A program made the translations under genes and the position numbers. Shown here one piece after another: positions 45,755-53,706 of a stretch of DNA of 64,000 bases. Each line of letters begins with the position of its first letter. Position 1 is the stretch's first letter. Below the pieces are notes generated by a model. That model searched no databases and was not told the origin of the DNA. It saw nothing but the letters and a program-made list of their open reading frames with translations. Source of the stretch: Spirosoma fluviale (lineage in GTDB: Bacteria > Bacteroidota > Bacteroidia > Cytophagales > Spirosomataceae); the NCBI GenBank assembly GCA_945883625.1, contig CAMCXW010000004.1, positions 23,009 to 87,008 of the forward strand, in the 5' to 3' direction.

Positions 45755-46407
45755 ATATAGGGAAATAAGATGCCTGACAAAACGACTACAATCGTATTTA
45801 ATGAGCCTAGAATGGCAATTTCGTCATAATTTTCTTGAATGGAAATTCCGTCCATAGCACTTTTCGATAATTTCAATACGAGTAGTAGTAAAGGAATGAT
45901 AATAGGGAAACTTAAAACGGCCATTAATGTTGCCGAATTTTCAGCTTGTGCTGCAATGCCTGCCATGAGTGTGAGCGTTGAAGCAAGACCGATGGACCCT
46001 AAAATAATGGATAGGAGGTAAAGTGGCATGTTTCCAACGGGGTTTCCCATGACCCAGGAATAAAATAAAATTCCAATCAATGAAACCCCAATCATGACGA
46101 TTGAATTATAAATTATTTTAGAATAGATGACTGCCTCCGGGCTAACAAGGGTGTAGTAAAAGAGGTTTCGTTGGCTTGGTTCCTGTGTAAAACTCTTCGC
46201 GATTGCATTGATAGCGATGAAAAGCAGGATAATCCAAAACAACGTATTCCAAGTTATGGGGTTGATGCTATGTTGTTTGGCTTTAAAAGAAAGGTAACAA
46301 ACGAAAATGGTGGAGGCTAGGTAAAGCAGCAATCCATGCAGCGCATAGCGCTGACGCCATTCCAATTGCATTTCTTTTTTGACTAAAACAGATATATGAC
46401 CGAACAT
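45742..46407 (-). CDS. ccmB: Haem exporter protein CcmB
   Basis: 221 aa with six membrane helices, the size of CcmB, and the typical beginning LVKKEMQLEWRQRYALHG. CcmB is the permease of the CcmAB ABC transporter that drives release of haem-loaded CcmE. The ATPase gene ccmA is not next to it. It is the first gene of the operon, divergent from feoA. Confidence 0.92.
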   Translation of the reverse strand: MFGHISVLVKKEMQLEWRQRYALHGLLLYLASTIFVCYLSFKAKQHSINPITWNTLFWIILLFIAINAIAKSFTQEPSQRNLFYYTLVSPEAVIYSKIIYNSIVMIGVSLIGILFYSWVMGNPVGNMPLYLLSIILGSIGLASTLTLMAGIAAQAENSATLMAVLSFPIIIPLLLLVLKLSKSAMDGISIQENYDEIAILGSLNTIVVVLSGILFPYIWRH

Positions 46408-46503
46408 TTTGATTGAAAAATCCTAAAGGATCGGCAATTTACGATAGAAATTTTGCTTTCGGATACATTACGAACTAAAACTATTGCTTATCATTTTTTA
46501 GGT

Positions 46504-46511
46504 CAAAAATA
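46504..46511 (-). promoter_or_regulatory. Candidate -7 box of the ccm operon
   Basis: Minus-strand TATTTTTG, full TAnnTTTG match, about 97 bases before the ccmB ATG. A weaker TAAATTGC box at 46434-46441 is much closer to the ATG and is an alternative. Confidence 0.45.
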
Positions 46512-46521
46512 CTTAGTACAT

Positions 46522-46530
46522 TTAGCCTAA
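46522..46530. promoter_or_regulatory. DtxR-like palindrome over the feo promoter
   Basis: TTAGCCTAA, identical to the core of DtxR/IdeR operators, overlapping the first three bases of the feoA -7 box. It lies within an imperfect inverted repeat, GTACATTTAG (46516-46525) against CTAAATAAGTAC (46543-46554). Iron repression of feoAB, and perhaps ccm, is the natural prediction. Confidence 0.45.
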
Positions 46531-46535
46531 TTTTG
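46528..46535 (+). promoter_or_regulatory. feoAB -7 box
   Basis: TAATTTTG, matching TAnnTTTG, 22 bases before the feoA TTG. No good -33 TTG is present, so it may be a weak or regulated promoter. Confidence 0.5.
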
Positions 46536-46556
46536 AATAATTCTAAATAAGTACAC

Positions 46557-46796
46557 TTGAATACGCGTAAGACTTTAGCTGATTTAAAAATAGGAGAACG
46601 AGGTGAAATTATTGGTTTTACAGATGCCTTGCTTTCGTTAAAGTTATTGGAAATGGGGTGTTTGCCTGGTTCTGATGTAGAAATGACGCATTTGGCTCCA
46701 TTTGGAGATCCGATAGCAATTAAGGTCTCCGGGTATACCTTGACAATGCGCAAGGATGAGGCGGCAACTATTCAAATTAATCCCTTAAAAAACTGA
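46557..46796 (+). CDS. feoA: Ferrous iron transport protein A
   Basis: 79 aa SH3-like cytoplasmic protein that supports FeoB. The conserved opening TLADLKIGERGEIIGF starts at residue 6, and MGCLPGSDVEMTHLAPFGDPIAIKV is typical. The start must be TTG at 46557: a TAA stop lies two codons upstream and no ATG exists before the conserved core. It ends two bases before the feoB start. A DtxR-like palindrome lies over its promoter. Confidence 0.92.
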   Translation: MNTRKTLADLKIGERGEIIGFTDALLSLKLLEMGCLPGSDVEMTHLAPFGDPIAIKVSGYTLTMRKDEAATIQINPLKN

Positions 46797-46798
46797 TT

Positions 46799-48925
46799 TT
46801 GTCTCAAAGACCTAAAATAGCGTTAATTGGTAATCCAAATGCTGGAAAATCCTCTTTGTTCAATAGCCTGACAGGTTTGCGGCAAAAGACGGGGAACTTT
46901 CCAGGTGTTACAATGGATAAGCTGACAGGTGTATGGGAAATTGAACCGGGAAAGGAGGTTGACATATTAGACTTACCTGGTATCTACAGCATTTACCCGA
47001 AGTCCATTGACGAGGAGTTGGTTATCAATATTTTGGGTAACCCTACCCATGAAGATTATCCGGACATGGCGATTGTGGTGGCGGATGCTTCTAATTTAAA
47101 ACGAAATTTATTGCTTTTTTCGCAGGTGCGTGATTTGGGTATACCCACGGTACTTGCTTTAAATATGATTGATGTTGCGGAGTCAGAAGGTTATGTGATT
47201 AACTCAATCAAGTTAGCCCGCGAGTTAAATGTCGAGGTAGCTGAAATTAATGCGAAAAAAGGGATTGGTGTTAATGGCTTACGTTTGGCTGTAAGTAAAA
47301 CGTTAGCGAATCGATACGCGTCAAATGATGGACTGCCGTTGCCAGTGGATGAGCAATTGCTGGCAGGGATTGAATTGAAGTTTGGGGAGGCGGATCCATA
47401 CCGTTCTTTATTGTGGCTTATGGAGCATGATCGGTTGAAAATGTTTTCACCGGATCAGCGCAAGACCTTTGATGCGATACAGGATGAATTCCAATTTAAA
47501 TCTGAAGAATACAAAACTTCTGAGACGGTCAAAAGGTATGAAGCCTTATCCGAGGTTGTCGAGCGCTGTGTTATAAATTTGAATCGTCAATGGGATGCTC
47601 CGCCTGTTAAAACGTGGACGGATCGGCTTGATTCACTTTTTTTACATTCGGTAGGCGGGTATTTATTTTTCTTCTTGCTATTATTTGTGATGTTTCAGGC
47701 GGTATTTACCTGGGCAGTCTACCCGATGGATGCGATTGATGGGGGAGTGGCGTATTTGAATGATTGGTTGAAAGCAGTTTTGCCTGCATCTGCTTTGACG
47801 GGCTTATTGACCGATGGCCTTGTGGCCGGAATTGGTGGAGTTTTGATTTTCGTGCCTCAAATTGCTTTTCTATTTTTCTTCATTGCCATGTTGGAGGAAA
47901 CGGGCTATATGTCTCGTGTTATGTTTATCATGGATAAATTGATGCGTCGATTTGGCTTGAATGGCAAATCTGTTGTACCATTGATTTCAGGGGTTGCATG
48001 TGCTGTGCCTGCTATCATGAGTACGCGGTCAATTGGATCATGGAAAGATCGTTTGATTACAATTATGGTGACGCCCTTGATGTCTTGTTCGGCTCGTTTG
48101 CCTATTTACACCATCTTAATTTCGTTGGTTGTTCCGGAAAAAAGCATCTTGTTTGGGCTATTCAATTTGCAGGGATTGGCTCTTTTTGGTATGTATTTAT
48201 TGGGCTTTTTAATGGCCATTATTTCAGCCTGGGTGATGAAGCAAATTTTGCAGGTGAAAGAGCGAAGTTATTTTATCATGGAATTACCCACCTACAAAGC
48301 GCCTAGGTTCAAACACATGGCGATTTCTATCTTAAATTCAGTCAAGGCCTTTGTTTTTGAAGCCGGTAAAATTATTGTTGCCATATCAATTGTTTTATGG
48401 GTATTAGCTAGTTATGGACCAGGTGATAGTATGAGCGAAGTTGATGCACGCTTACGAAAAGCTAACCCTATGTTATCAGCCAGTGAGTTATCCAATCGAA
48501 TCGCTGCAGAAAAGTTGGAGCAATCTTATGCCGGACATTTTGGACATTTTATAGAGCCTGCTATAAAACCGTTAGGTTACGATTGGAAAATAGGTATTGC
48601 TTTAATAACGTCATTTGCTGCGCGCGAGGTGTTTGTGGGAACGATGTCCACTATTTACAGTTTGGGTGGAGATGTGGATGATGAAAATGCAACAATTAAG
48701 AATCGGATGCGCGCCGAAATCAACCCTGATACTGGGAAGCCACTTTATGATGCCGCACTTGGATTTTCTTTGTTGATATTTTATGCTTTTGCAATGCAAT
48801 GCATGAGTACGTTAGCGACGACCTACCGGGAAACAAAATCGTGGAAATATCCCGCGATCCAGTTTTTCTACATGACTGCCTTAGCTTATTTGGCTGCGTT
48901 CATCACCTACCAGGTGTTGGCTTAG
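46799..48925 (+). CDS. feoB: Ferrous iron transport protein B
   Basis: 708 aa ferrous iron importer of the inner membrane. The N-terminal G-domain has GNPNAGKSS (11-19), NFPGVTMDK, DLPGIYS and the G4 motif LNMID. The membrane part holds the two GATE-type repeats, including GVACAVPAIMSTRSI and MSCSARLPIYTILI. It starts with TTG, two bases after the feoA stop; no ATG precedes the conserved P-loop region. Its TAG overlaps the convergent thioesterase stop by four bases. Confidence 0.95.
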   Translation: MSQRPKIALIGNPNAGKSSLFNSLTGLRQKTGNFPGVTMDKLTGVWEIEPGKEVDILDLPGIYSIYPKSIDEELVINILGNPTHEDYPDMAIVVADASNLKRNLLLFSQVRDLGIPTVLALNMIDVAESEGYVINSIKLARELNVEVAEINAKKGIGVNGLRLAVSKTLANRYASNDGLPLPVDEQLLAGIELKFGEADPYRSLLWLMEHDRLKMFSPDQRKTFDAIQDEFQFKSEEYKTSETVKRYEALSEVVERCVINLNRQWDAPPVKTWTDRLDSLFLHSVGGYLFFFLLLFVMFQAVFTWAVYPMDAIDGGVAYLNDWLKAVLPASALTGLLTDGLVAGIGGVLIFVPQIAFLFFFIAMLEETGYMSRVMFIMDKLMRRFGLNGKSVVPLISGVACAVPAIMSTRSIGSWKDRLITIMVTPLMSCSARLPIYTILISLVVPEKSILFGLFNLQGLALFGMYLLGFLMAIISAWVMKQILQVKERSYFIMELPTYKAPRFKHMAISILNSVKAFVFEAGKIIVAISIVLWVLASYGPGDSMSEVDARLRKANPMLSASELSNRIAAEKLEQSYAGHFGHFIEPAIKPLGYDWKIGIALITSFAAREVFVGTMSTIYSLGGDVDDENATIKNRMRAEINPDTGKPLYDAALGFSLLIFYAFAMQCMSTLATTYRETKSWKYPAIQFFYMTALAYLAAFITYQVLA

Positions 48926-49371
48926 AAGTTGACAGGAATGGACGTTGCCGCCAGGTTACTCGACCCTTTTGCTAATAGCTTTCCTTCTTCATTATAAAGT
49001 TTGGCTTCTACATTCGCAATTTTCTTACCTACGCGATAAACCTCGGAAACGGCTATTACTTTTTCACCTGCTTTTGCTCCAAAAAGAAAATCAACATGTA
49101 AGTTGATGGTCACATAGAGGTGTTCTATTTTTAACGTAATGAGTGTCATCCCCATGATCTCATCCAAAATTGTGGTGATGATTCCACCATGCATTATTTG
49201 CGCATGGTTGCACTGGTCGGGGCGAACGTCAAATTCAGCCGTAATTGACCCTGCGGAGGCTTTTAGCAAAGTTCCATCCAGCCAGGTTGTAATAGGATTG
49301 GGATTTCCATCCGCAATTTTTTTATTTAAATTCTGATTTAAAAATGCGATAATTGACTCGTTTGGGATCAT
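48922..49371 (-). CDS. PaaI family hotdog thioesterase
   Basis: 149 aa from the ATG at 49371, 25 bases after the upstream DUF2147 stop; a longer start would overlap that gene. The hotdog core has CNHAQIMHGGIITTILDEIMG with the HGG motif and the catalytic acid about eight residues later. These enzymes hydrolyse aromatic or medium-chain acyl-CoA esters. The context gives no clue to the substrate, and the menF-linked paralogue at 38817 is a better candidate for menaquinone. Confidence 0.85.
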   Translation of the reverse strand: MIPNESIIAFLNQNLNKKIADGNPNPITTWLDGTLLKASAGSITAEFDVRPDQCNHAQIMHGGIITTILDEIMGMTLITLKIEHLYVTINLHVDFLFGAKAGEKVIAVSEVYRVGKKIANVEAKLYNEEGKLLAKGSSNLAATSIPVNF

Positions 49372-49396
49372 CTTAGGCGTTAGTTTAAGGGGGTAA

Positions 49397-49816
49397 TTAA
49401 GAGCGGGACCATGTAGAGGTTCGGCCAAACATAGCTGAGCCTACAAAACCGCGAATGTCTAGTTTTTGATTTTTGTCTTTTACCTTTAAAATGCAATCAT
49501 AGGTTTTGCCAGAATTCGGGTCGTAAATTGTGCCTGATTCCCAGCTTTCCCCTGTAAATGTAAAGTTTTGAAGGATGACCGTACCTACTAAGTCGCGGTT
49601 TCTGAGTTTAGGATCTGGATTGTTTGTGTCCTTTTTCCCAGGAATTTTCCCCCAAGATATTTTTCCAAAATAACGGTCTCCTTGTTTAAAAATTGTGATT
49701 TTTCCATCCCGCTTTTCCGAAACCCATTCCCCAAGAATCTGGTCTGAACTACCGTTTGCGGCACTGTTAAACGTAATAAAAAGCGAACAAATTAATAAAA
49801 GAAAAAAAGGTCTCAT
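49397..49816 (-). CDS. Secreted DUF2147 family protein
   Basis: 139 aa with a signal peptide (MRPFFLLLICSLFITFNSA). The body shows the DUF2147 pattern: ILGEWVSEKRDGKITIFKQGDRYFGKI, DPKLRNRDLVGTVILQNF, YDPNSGKTYDCIL, LDIRGFVG and a terminal GRTSTWSR. The family is a lipocalin-like periplasmic barrel of unknown ligand. It shares a short minus-strand run with the thioesterase. Confidence 0.88.
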   Translation of the reverse strand: MRPFFLLLICSLFITFNSAANGSSDQILGEWVSEKRDGKITIFKQGDRYFGKISWGKIPGKKDTNNPDPKLRNRDLVGTVILQNFTFTGESWESGTIYDPNSGKTYDCILKVKDKNQKLDIRGFVGSAMFGRTSTWSRS

Positions 49817-49836
49817 GATGGTAAGTTTTATTCCGA

Positions 49837-49868
49837 CAAATATATGAGTATTTTGGGATTTGCCACAA
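49837..49868 (-). promoter_or_regulatory. Promoter of the DUF2147 gene
   Basis: Minus-strand TTG at 49866-49868, a 21-base spacer, TATATTTG at 49837-49844, 21 bases before the ATG. It overlaps the divergent comA-type promoter at 49859-49890. Confidence 0.55.
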
Positions 49869-49890
49869 CGAGATGGAATGCTTATTTTTG
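49859..49890 (+). promoter_or_regulatory. Promoter of the ComA-type gene
   Basis: TTTG at 49859-49862, a 20-base spacer, TATTTTTG at 49883-49890. Leader of about 50 bases. Confidence 0.65.
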
Positions 49891-49945
49891 CGAACTAGTG
49901 TCTAGCATGTACGTATTTAATTAATAGTTACAATCTAAAAAACCT

Positions 49946-50707
49946 ATGAATTACAATTTGAGCCAAATTCCTGACCGGACCATTAAGCCAAGACAAAAAG
50001 GGTTGACCATGGTCATGGACAAAGGGTTGAGCCTTCGTCAAGTTGAGGATTTTATTGAGATGGCCGGTGCCTACACGGATATCGTTAAATTGGGTTGGGC
50101 AACATCTTATGTTACGCCAAACCTTAAAGAGAAACTAGCTATTTACAAGTCTGCAGGCATTCCCGTTTATTTTGGCGGGACGCTTTTTGAGGCTTTTTAT
50201 GTTCGAGGACAGTTTGATGAATATCGACGTGTTTTAGATGAATTTGGAATGGAATATGCAGAGGTCTCCGATGGTTCGATTGAGATGGAGTCAGAGGTGA
50301 AATGCGAGTTTATTCGGACATTGAGCCAACAAGTCACCGTGCTTTCAGAAGTGGGCTCCAAGGATGAAGCTAAAATCATTCCTCCTTACAAATGGATTAA
50401 ATTGATGCGCATGGAGTTAGAAGCAGGTGCATGGAAGGTAATTGGGGAGGCGCGTGAAGGAGGCAATGTAGGACTATTTCGTTCTTCGGGTGAAGTTCGT
50501 CAAGGGTTGGTAGAAGAAATTTTGACTGAAATTCCAGAGGATAAGATACTTTGGGAAGCACCGCAGAAGTCGCAGCAAGTTTGGTTTGTTAAGCTAGTGG
50601 GCGCCAATGTGAACATGGGGAATATCGCCCCAAGCGAAGTAACTTCGCTTGAGACAATCCGACTAGGTTTGCGTGGCGATACGTTTGATCATTTTTTGAC
50701 TAAATAA
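49946..50707 (+). CDS. Phosphosulfolactate synthase (ComA) homologue
   Basis: 253 aa TIM-barrel protein of the ComA family, which adds sulfite to phosphoenolpyruvate to make (R)-phosphosulfolactate. The family pattern is seen in GLTMVMDKGLSLRQVEDFIEMAG, YTDIVKLGWATSYV, IPVYFGGTLFEAFYVRGQ, YAEVSDGSIEM and VIGEAREGGNVGLF. In methanogens it begins coenzyme M synthesis; a bacterium such as this does not make coenzyme M. Sulfonate synthesis, for example cysteate for sulfonolipids found in this phylum, is a plausible role but an inference. It is followed by dedA and aroE. Confidence 0.85.
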   Translation: MNYNLSQIPDRTIKPRQKGLTMVMDKGLSLRQVEDFIEMAGAYTDIVKLGWATSYVTPNLKEKLAIYKSAGIPVYFGGTLFEAFYVRGQFDEYRRVLDEFGMEYAEVSDGSIEMESEVKCEFIRTLSQQVTVLSEVGSKDEAKIIPPYKWIKLMRMELEAGAWKVIGEAREGGNVGLFRSSGEVRQGLVEEILTEIPEDKILWEAPQKSQQVWFVKLVGANVNMGNIAPSEVTSLETIRLGLRGDTFDHFLTK

Positions 50708-50742
50708 GTCTTTCATTTACCGCGTGATTTCCGCGCTTTCAT

Positions 50743-51381
50743 ATGATTCAATTATTGCTTGATCTATTAAAAGATCCATTAACTTTTTTAAGCGATTTTA
50801 TCGCGGCCAATGGCTCTCTGACTTACGCCCTTTTATTTGCGATTGTATTTGTTGAGACGGGATTAGTTATTATGCCCCTATTGCCTGGAGATTCCTTGTT
50901 ATTTTCCGTGGGATTATTGGCGTCCGCTAGTGGTCAATTAAGCTTGTCAACGGTCATTCCCTTACTCATTACAGCTGCACTTTTGGGAGATCAATTGAAT
51001 TATTTTATCGGCCGTAATTTTAGTTCCTGGATTAAAAGTAGAGAGCAAGTTTTGTTTTTGAAGCGGTCTCATATTGAAAAGACGGAGGAGTTTTATGCTA
51101 CATATGGCTCAAAAATGGTCATTTTAGCCCGTTTCATCCCAATTGTTCGGACGGTAGCTCCATTTGTAGCAGGCGCAGGAAGGATGTCTTATCCCGTTTA
51201 CTTATTATATGGATTTTTGGGTGCTTGTCTGTGGGTTTTCAGTATTACGTTGGCTGGATATTATTTAGGAGATAACGAATGGGTTAAGTCCAATTTTGAA
51301 AAAGTAGTCTTAGGCATTGTAGCTGTATCCGTTTTGCCCATCCTTATTGGGGTACTTAAACAGTCATTTTCGAAGAAATAA
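50743..51381 (+). CDS. DedA/VTT family membrane protein
   Basis: 212 aa. DedA proteins are inner-membrane lipid scramblases or carriers, several of which recycle undecaprenyl phosphate. Family residues: the GLVIMPLLPGDSLLFSVG segment near 50 and the FLVILARFIPIVRTVAPFVAGAGRM-type motif (here beginning MVILARFIPIVRT) near 125-148 with the essential arginines. Five or so hydrophobic segments. It ends one base before the aroE ATG. Confidence 0.92.
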   Translation: MIQLLLDLLKDPLTFLSDFIAANGSLTYALLFAIVFVETGLVIMPLLPGDSLLFSVGLLASASGQLSLSTVIPLLITAALLGDQLNYFIGRNFSSWIKSREQVLFLKRSHIEKTEEFYATYGSKMVILARFIPIVRTVAPFVAGAGRMSYPVYLLYGFLGACLWVFSITLAGYYLGDNEWVKSNFEKVVLGIVAVSVLPILIGVLKQSFSKK

Positions 51382-51382
51382 G

Positions 51383-52138
51383 ATGGTTATAACATCGCTT
51401 TTTGGTTTGATAGGTTATCCGCTTGGGCATTCGTTTTCCAAGAAATATTTCACGGATAAATTTGATGTATTGGGACTTTCGGATTCGCATGCGTACACAC
51501 AGTTCGAACTTCCATCAATTCAAGATTTTCCAACTATTTTACGGGATAATTTGAACCTCAAGGGACTTAATGTGACGATCCCATACAAGCAACAAATCAT
51601 TCCCTTTTTAGACGAAATTGATGAAGCGGCCGCACGTATCGGCGCTGTAAATACCATTAAATTTATGCCAAATGGTCGAATCAAAGGATTCAATTCCGAT
51701 TATTTTGGTTTCCAACAAACGCTCTTAGATTGGTCGGCCTTGGCTGAGTTTAAGTCTAAGTCGGCCTGCGTACTAGGTCAAGGTGGAGCTGCGAAAGCGG
51801 TGATTGCGGCTATTGAGGATTTGGGAATATCTGTGGTCAAAGTTTCACGTACGTCAATGGATGATTCAGTTGGGTATGATTCACTTGCAGATTTGTTGCC
51901 TGAAATTGGTTTAATTGTTAATACCACTCCGTTAGGAATGCATCCCCATGTAGAAACTTTTCCTCCAATTCCGTTTGAACGATTAACGAGCCAACACTAC
52001 CTATATGACATTGTTTACAACCCGCTAGAAACTAGTTTTTTGCGCAAAGGGAGAGCGCAGGGTGCGGGCGGTACGCATGCAGGGTTGGCCATGTTACATG
52101 GTCAAGCAGAAAAAGCTTGGGAGATTTGGAATGATTAA
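51383..52138 (+). CDS. aroE: Shikimate dehydrogenase
   Basis: 251 aa from the ATG at 51383, one base after the dedA stop. It reduces 3-dehydroshikimate to shikimate with NADPH. The substrate motif GYPLGHSFSKKYF is at 11-23, the catalytic lysine in NVTIPYKQQIIPFLDE near 70, and the NADP glycine motif in VLGQGGAAKAVIAAI near 130. The closing AGLAMLHGQAEKAWEIW block fits. Its stop overlaps the convergent gene stop by four bases (TTAA). Confidence 0.93.
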   Translation: MVITSLFGLIGYPLGHSFSKKYFTDKFDVLGLSDSHAYTQFELPSIQDFPTILRDNLNLKGLNVTIPYKQQIIPFLDEIDEAAARIGAVNTIKFMPNGRIKGFNSDYFGFQQTLLDWSALAEFKSKSACVLGQGGAAKAVIAAIEDLGISVVKVSRTSMDDSVGYDSLADLLPEIGLIVNTTPLGMHPHVETFPPIPFERLTSQHYLYDIVYNPLETSFLRKGRAQGAGGTHAGLAMLHGQAEKAWEIWND

Positions 52139-52638
52139 CGTAAATACACACCGCACTTTGCCGGATCCGAAATAACTACTTCTACATGTTCGGAGAGCGT
52201 AGTGGATAATGCATAACCAATGTAGTCCGCAGCAATTGGAAATTTTCGATAATTACGATCGATTAGTACGGCAACTTGTAGCTTTTTTACGGGGATACTC
52301 AGAAATGGGGCTAAGCTGTAAGAAAACGTCCTTCCGGTATTTAAAACGTCATCCACAATAATAACAACTTTATTCTCGAGTGCTGACAAGTCGGTGTCAA
52401 ACCGAACGGGACTTTCGTACGGGACTTCTTTATTTAAGGTGATGGAGACTGCTTTCGCTTGAATACTGGATATTTCATGCAGATGTTTGCAGATTATTTC
52501 GGCTAATGCGAAACCTTGACCTACGATTCCTGCGATTATGATTTCCTTTTCTTCGAAATTATTTTCGAAAATCTGAAAAGAGATTCGTCTGATTTTTTGC
52601 AGTAAGGCTGGACCGTCTAGTACTTGTTTTGCCGACAT
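52135..52638 (-). CDS. PyrR-like phosphoribosyltransferase
   Basis: 167 aa type I phosphoribosyltransferase. The PRPP loop is VVIIVDDVLNTGRT near residue 95, and the VAVLIDRNYRKFPIAADYIGYALSTTLSEHVEV segment follows the PyrR C-terminal pattern. PyrR proteins bind pyr mRNA and have uracil phosphoribosyltransferase activity. No pyrimidine genes are near, so an attenuator role is not supported here; a purine or uracil salvage function is possible. Confidence 0.8.
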   Translation of the reverse strand: MSAKQVLDGPALLQKIRRISFQIFENNFEEKEIIIAGIVGQGFALAEIICKHLHEISSIQAKAVSITLNKEVPYESPVRFDTDLSALENKVVIIVDDVLNTGRTFSYSLAPFLSIPVKKLQVAVLIDRNYRKFPIAADYIGYALSTTLSEHVEVVISDPAKCGVYLR

Positions 52639-52679
52639 ATTCTTTTGCGTAAAAACTAAATTAGCGAATTAAAATTACC

Positions 52680-52706
52680 CAAAATTATCCAATTTTTGTA
52701 CCTTTG
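52680..52706. promoter_or_regulatory. Divergent -7 boxes
   Basis: Minus-strand TAATTTTG at 52680-52687 points to the PyrR-like gene and plus-strand TACCTTTG at 52699-52706 to the YcxB-like gene. Neither has a clear -33 TTG. Confidence 0.4.
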
Positions 52707-52737
52707 GCCTTTATTTAGCGTTTAAAATAATTTACTT

Positions 52738-53283
52738 ATGGCTAAAATGTATGGTGGGCAGCAACGCGCTCAGATGCAAGCACCCTCCAATCCACTGGCA
52801 ATCAAGACCAAAAAATACGGATTGGAAAAAAATAAATACGTAGGCCTTTGCATGCGTCAATTGTTTTCGAATCAATGGAAATGGGCTTTTATTCCTTTAG
52901 TGCTAGTTGGGGTAAATGTATTCCTCAACCTTTCTGGAACCTATAAAAATTATTGGATTTACATATTTTTAGCCATTGGTGTGGTTGGTTATATTCTGTT
53001 TTGGTTAATTCAATTCACAGGAATTACCCAACTTGCGCAATACAAACAATTGTTTGACAAGTATCGCTACGAAATTGACAGTCGGCAAATTTTCATGAAA
53101 ATTTCTGAAAAAGAAGGCGGAATGTTAAAGTGGGATATGATATTATCAGCTTACAAAGACAAGCAAGCCTATATTTTAGAAATGGGTAAGTATCAGTTCT
53201 TGTACCTGCCATTTTCGATTTTTTCTGATAATGACCGTAAGTTGATGGATAAAATTATGCGCGACAAGGGTTTTTACGCCTAG
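52738..53283 (+). CDS. YcxB-like membrane-associated protein
   Basis: 181 aa. Two hydrophobic segments (WAFIPLVLVGVNVFLNL; YWIYIFLAIGVVGYILFWLI) lie near 50-90. The C-terminal region RYEIDSRQIFMKISEKEGGMLKWDMILSAYKDKQAYILEM resembles the YcxB-like domain, a PH-like fold of unknown role. It is followed two bases later by ruvX. The tight spacing suggests one mRNA but not a shared function. Confidence 0.7.
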   Translation: MAKMYGGQQRAQMQAPSNPLAIKTKKYGLEKNKYVGLCMRQLFSNQWKWAFIPLVLVGVNVFLNLSGTYKNYWIYIFLAIGVVGYILFWLIQFTGITQLAQYKQLFDKYRYEIDSRQIFMKISEKEGGMLKWDMILSAYKDKQAYILEMGKYQFLYLPFSIFSDNDRKLMDKIMRDKGFYA

Positions 53284-53285
53284 GT

Positions 53286-53699
53286 ATGGGACGAATAATG
53301 GCGATTGATTTTGGTTTGAAACGTACGGGCTTAGCCGTTACGGATTCGCTTCAAATCATCGCAAATGGGCTTGAGACTGTTCCTACACATACGTTATTGG
53401 ATTATTTGGCCGCTTATTTCAAGCAAGAACTTGTAGACAAAGTGGTTATTGGGATGCCCAAAAATCTCGACAATACAGACACTGATTCTACCCACGGCGT
53501 ACGCGTGTTGATTAAACATTTCAAAAAGAAATTTCCTGAAATGGCCATCATAGAACATGATGAGCGATTTACCTCTCAGCTTGCCATGCAAGCGATGATT
53601 GCGGGGGGCATGTCAAAAAAAGACCGTCGCGTCAAAGGCACCGTTGACCGTATTTCTGCGACCATAATTTTACAATCATTTATGGAATCGCAGGCTTAA
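53286..53699 (+). CDS. ruvX: Holliday junction resolvase-like protein RuvX (YqgF)
   Basis: 137 aa RNase H-fold nuclease. The catalytic Asp is in MAIDFGLKRTGLAVTD (residue 8), with VVIGMPKNLDNTDTDST and the DERFTSQLA motif further on. The family is essential in many bacteria for pre-16S rRNA 5'-end maturation and was proposed as a Holliday junction resolvase. Length is standard. Confidence 0.92.
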   Translation: MGRIMAIDFGLKRTGLAVTDSLQIIANGLETVPTHTLLDYLAAYFKQELVDKVVIGMPKNLDNTDTDSTHGVRVLIKHFKKKFPEMAIIEHDERFTSQLAMQAMIAGGMSKKDRRVKGTVDRISATIILQSFMESQA

Positions 53700-53706
53700 A
53701 AGATCA

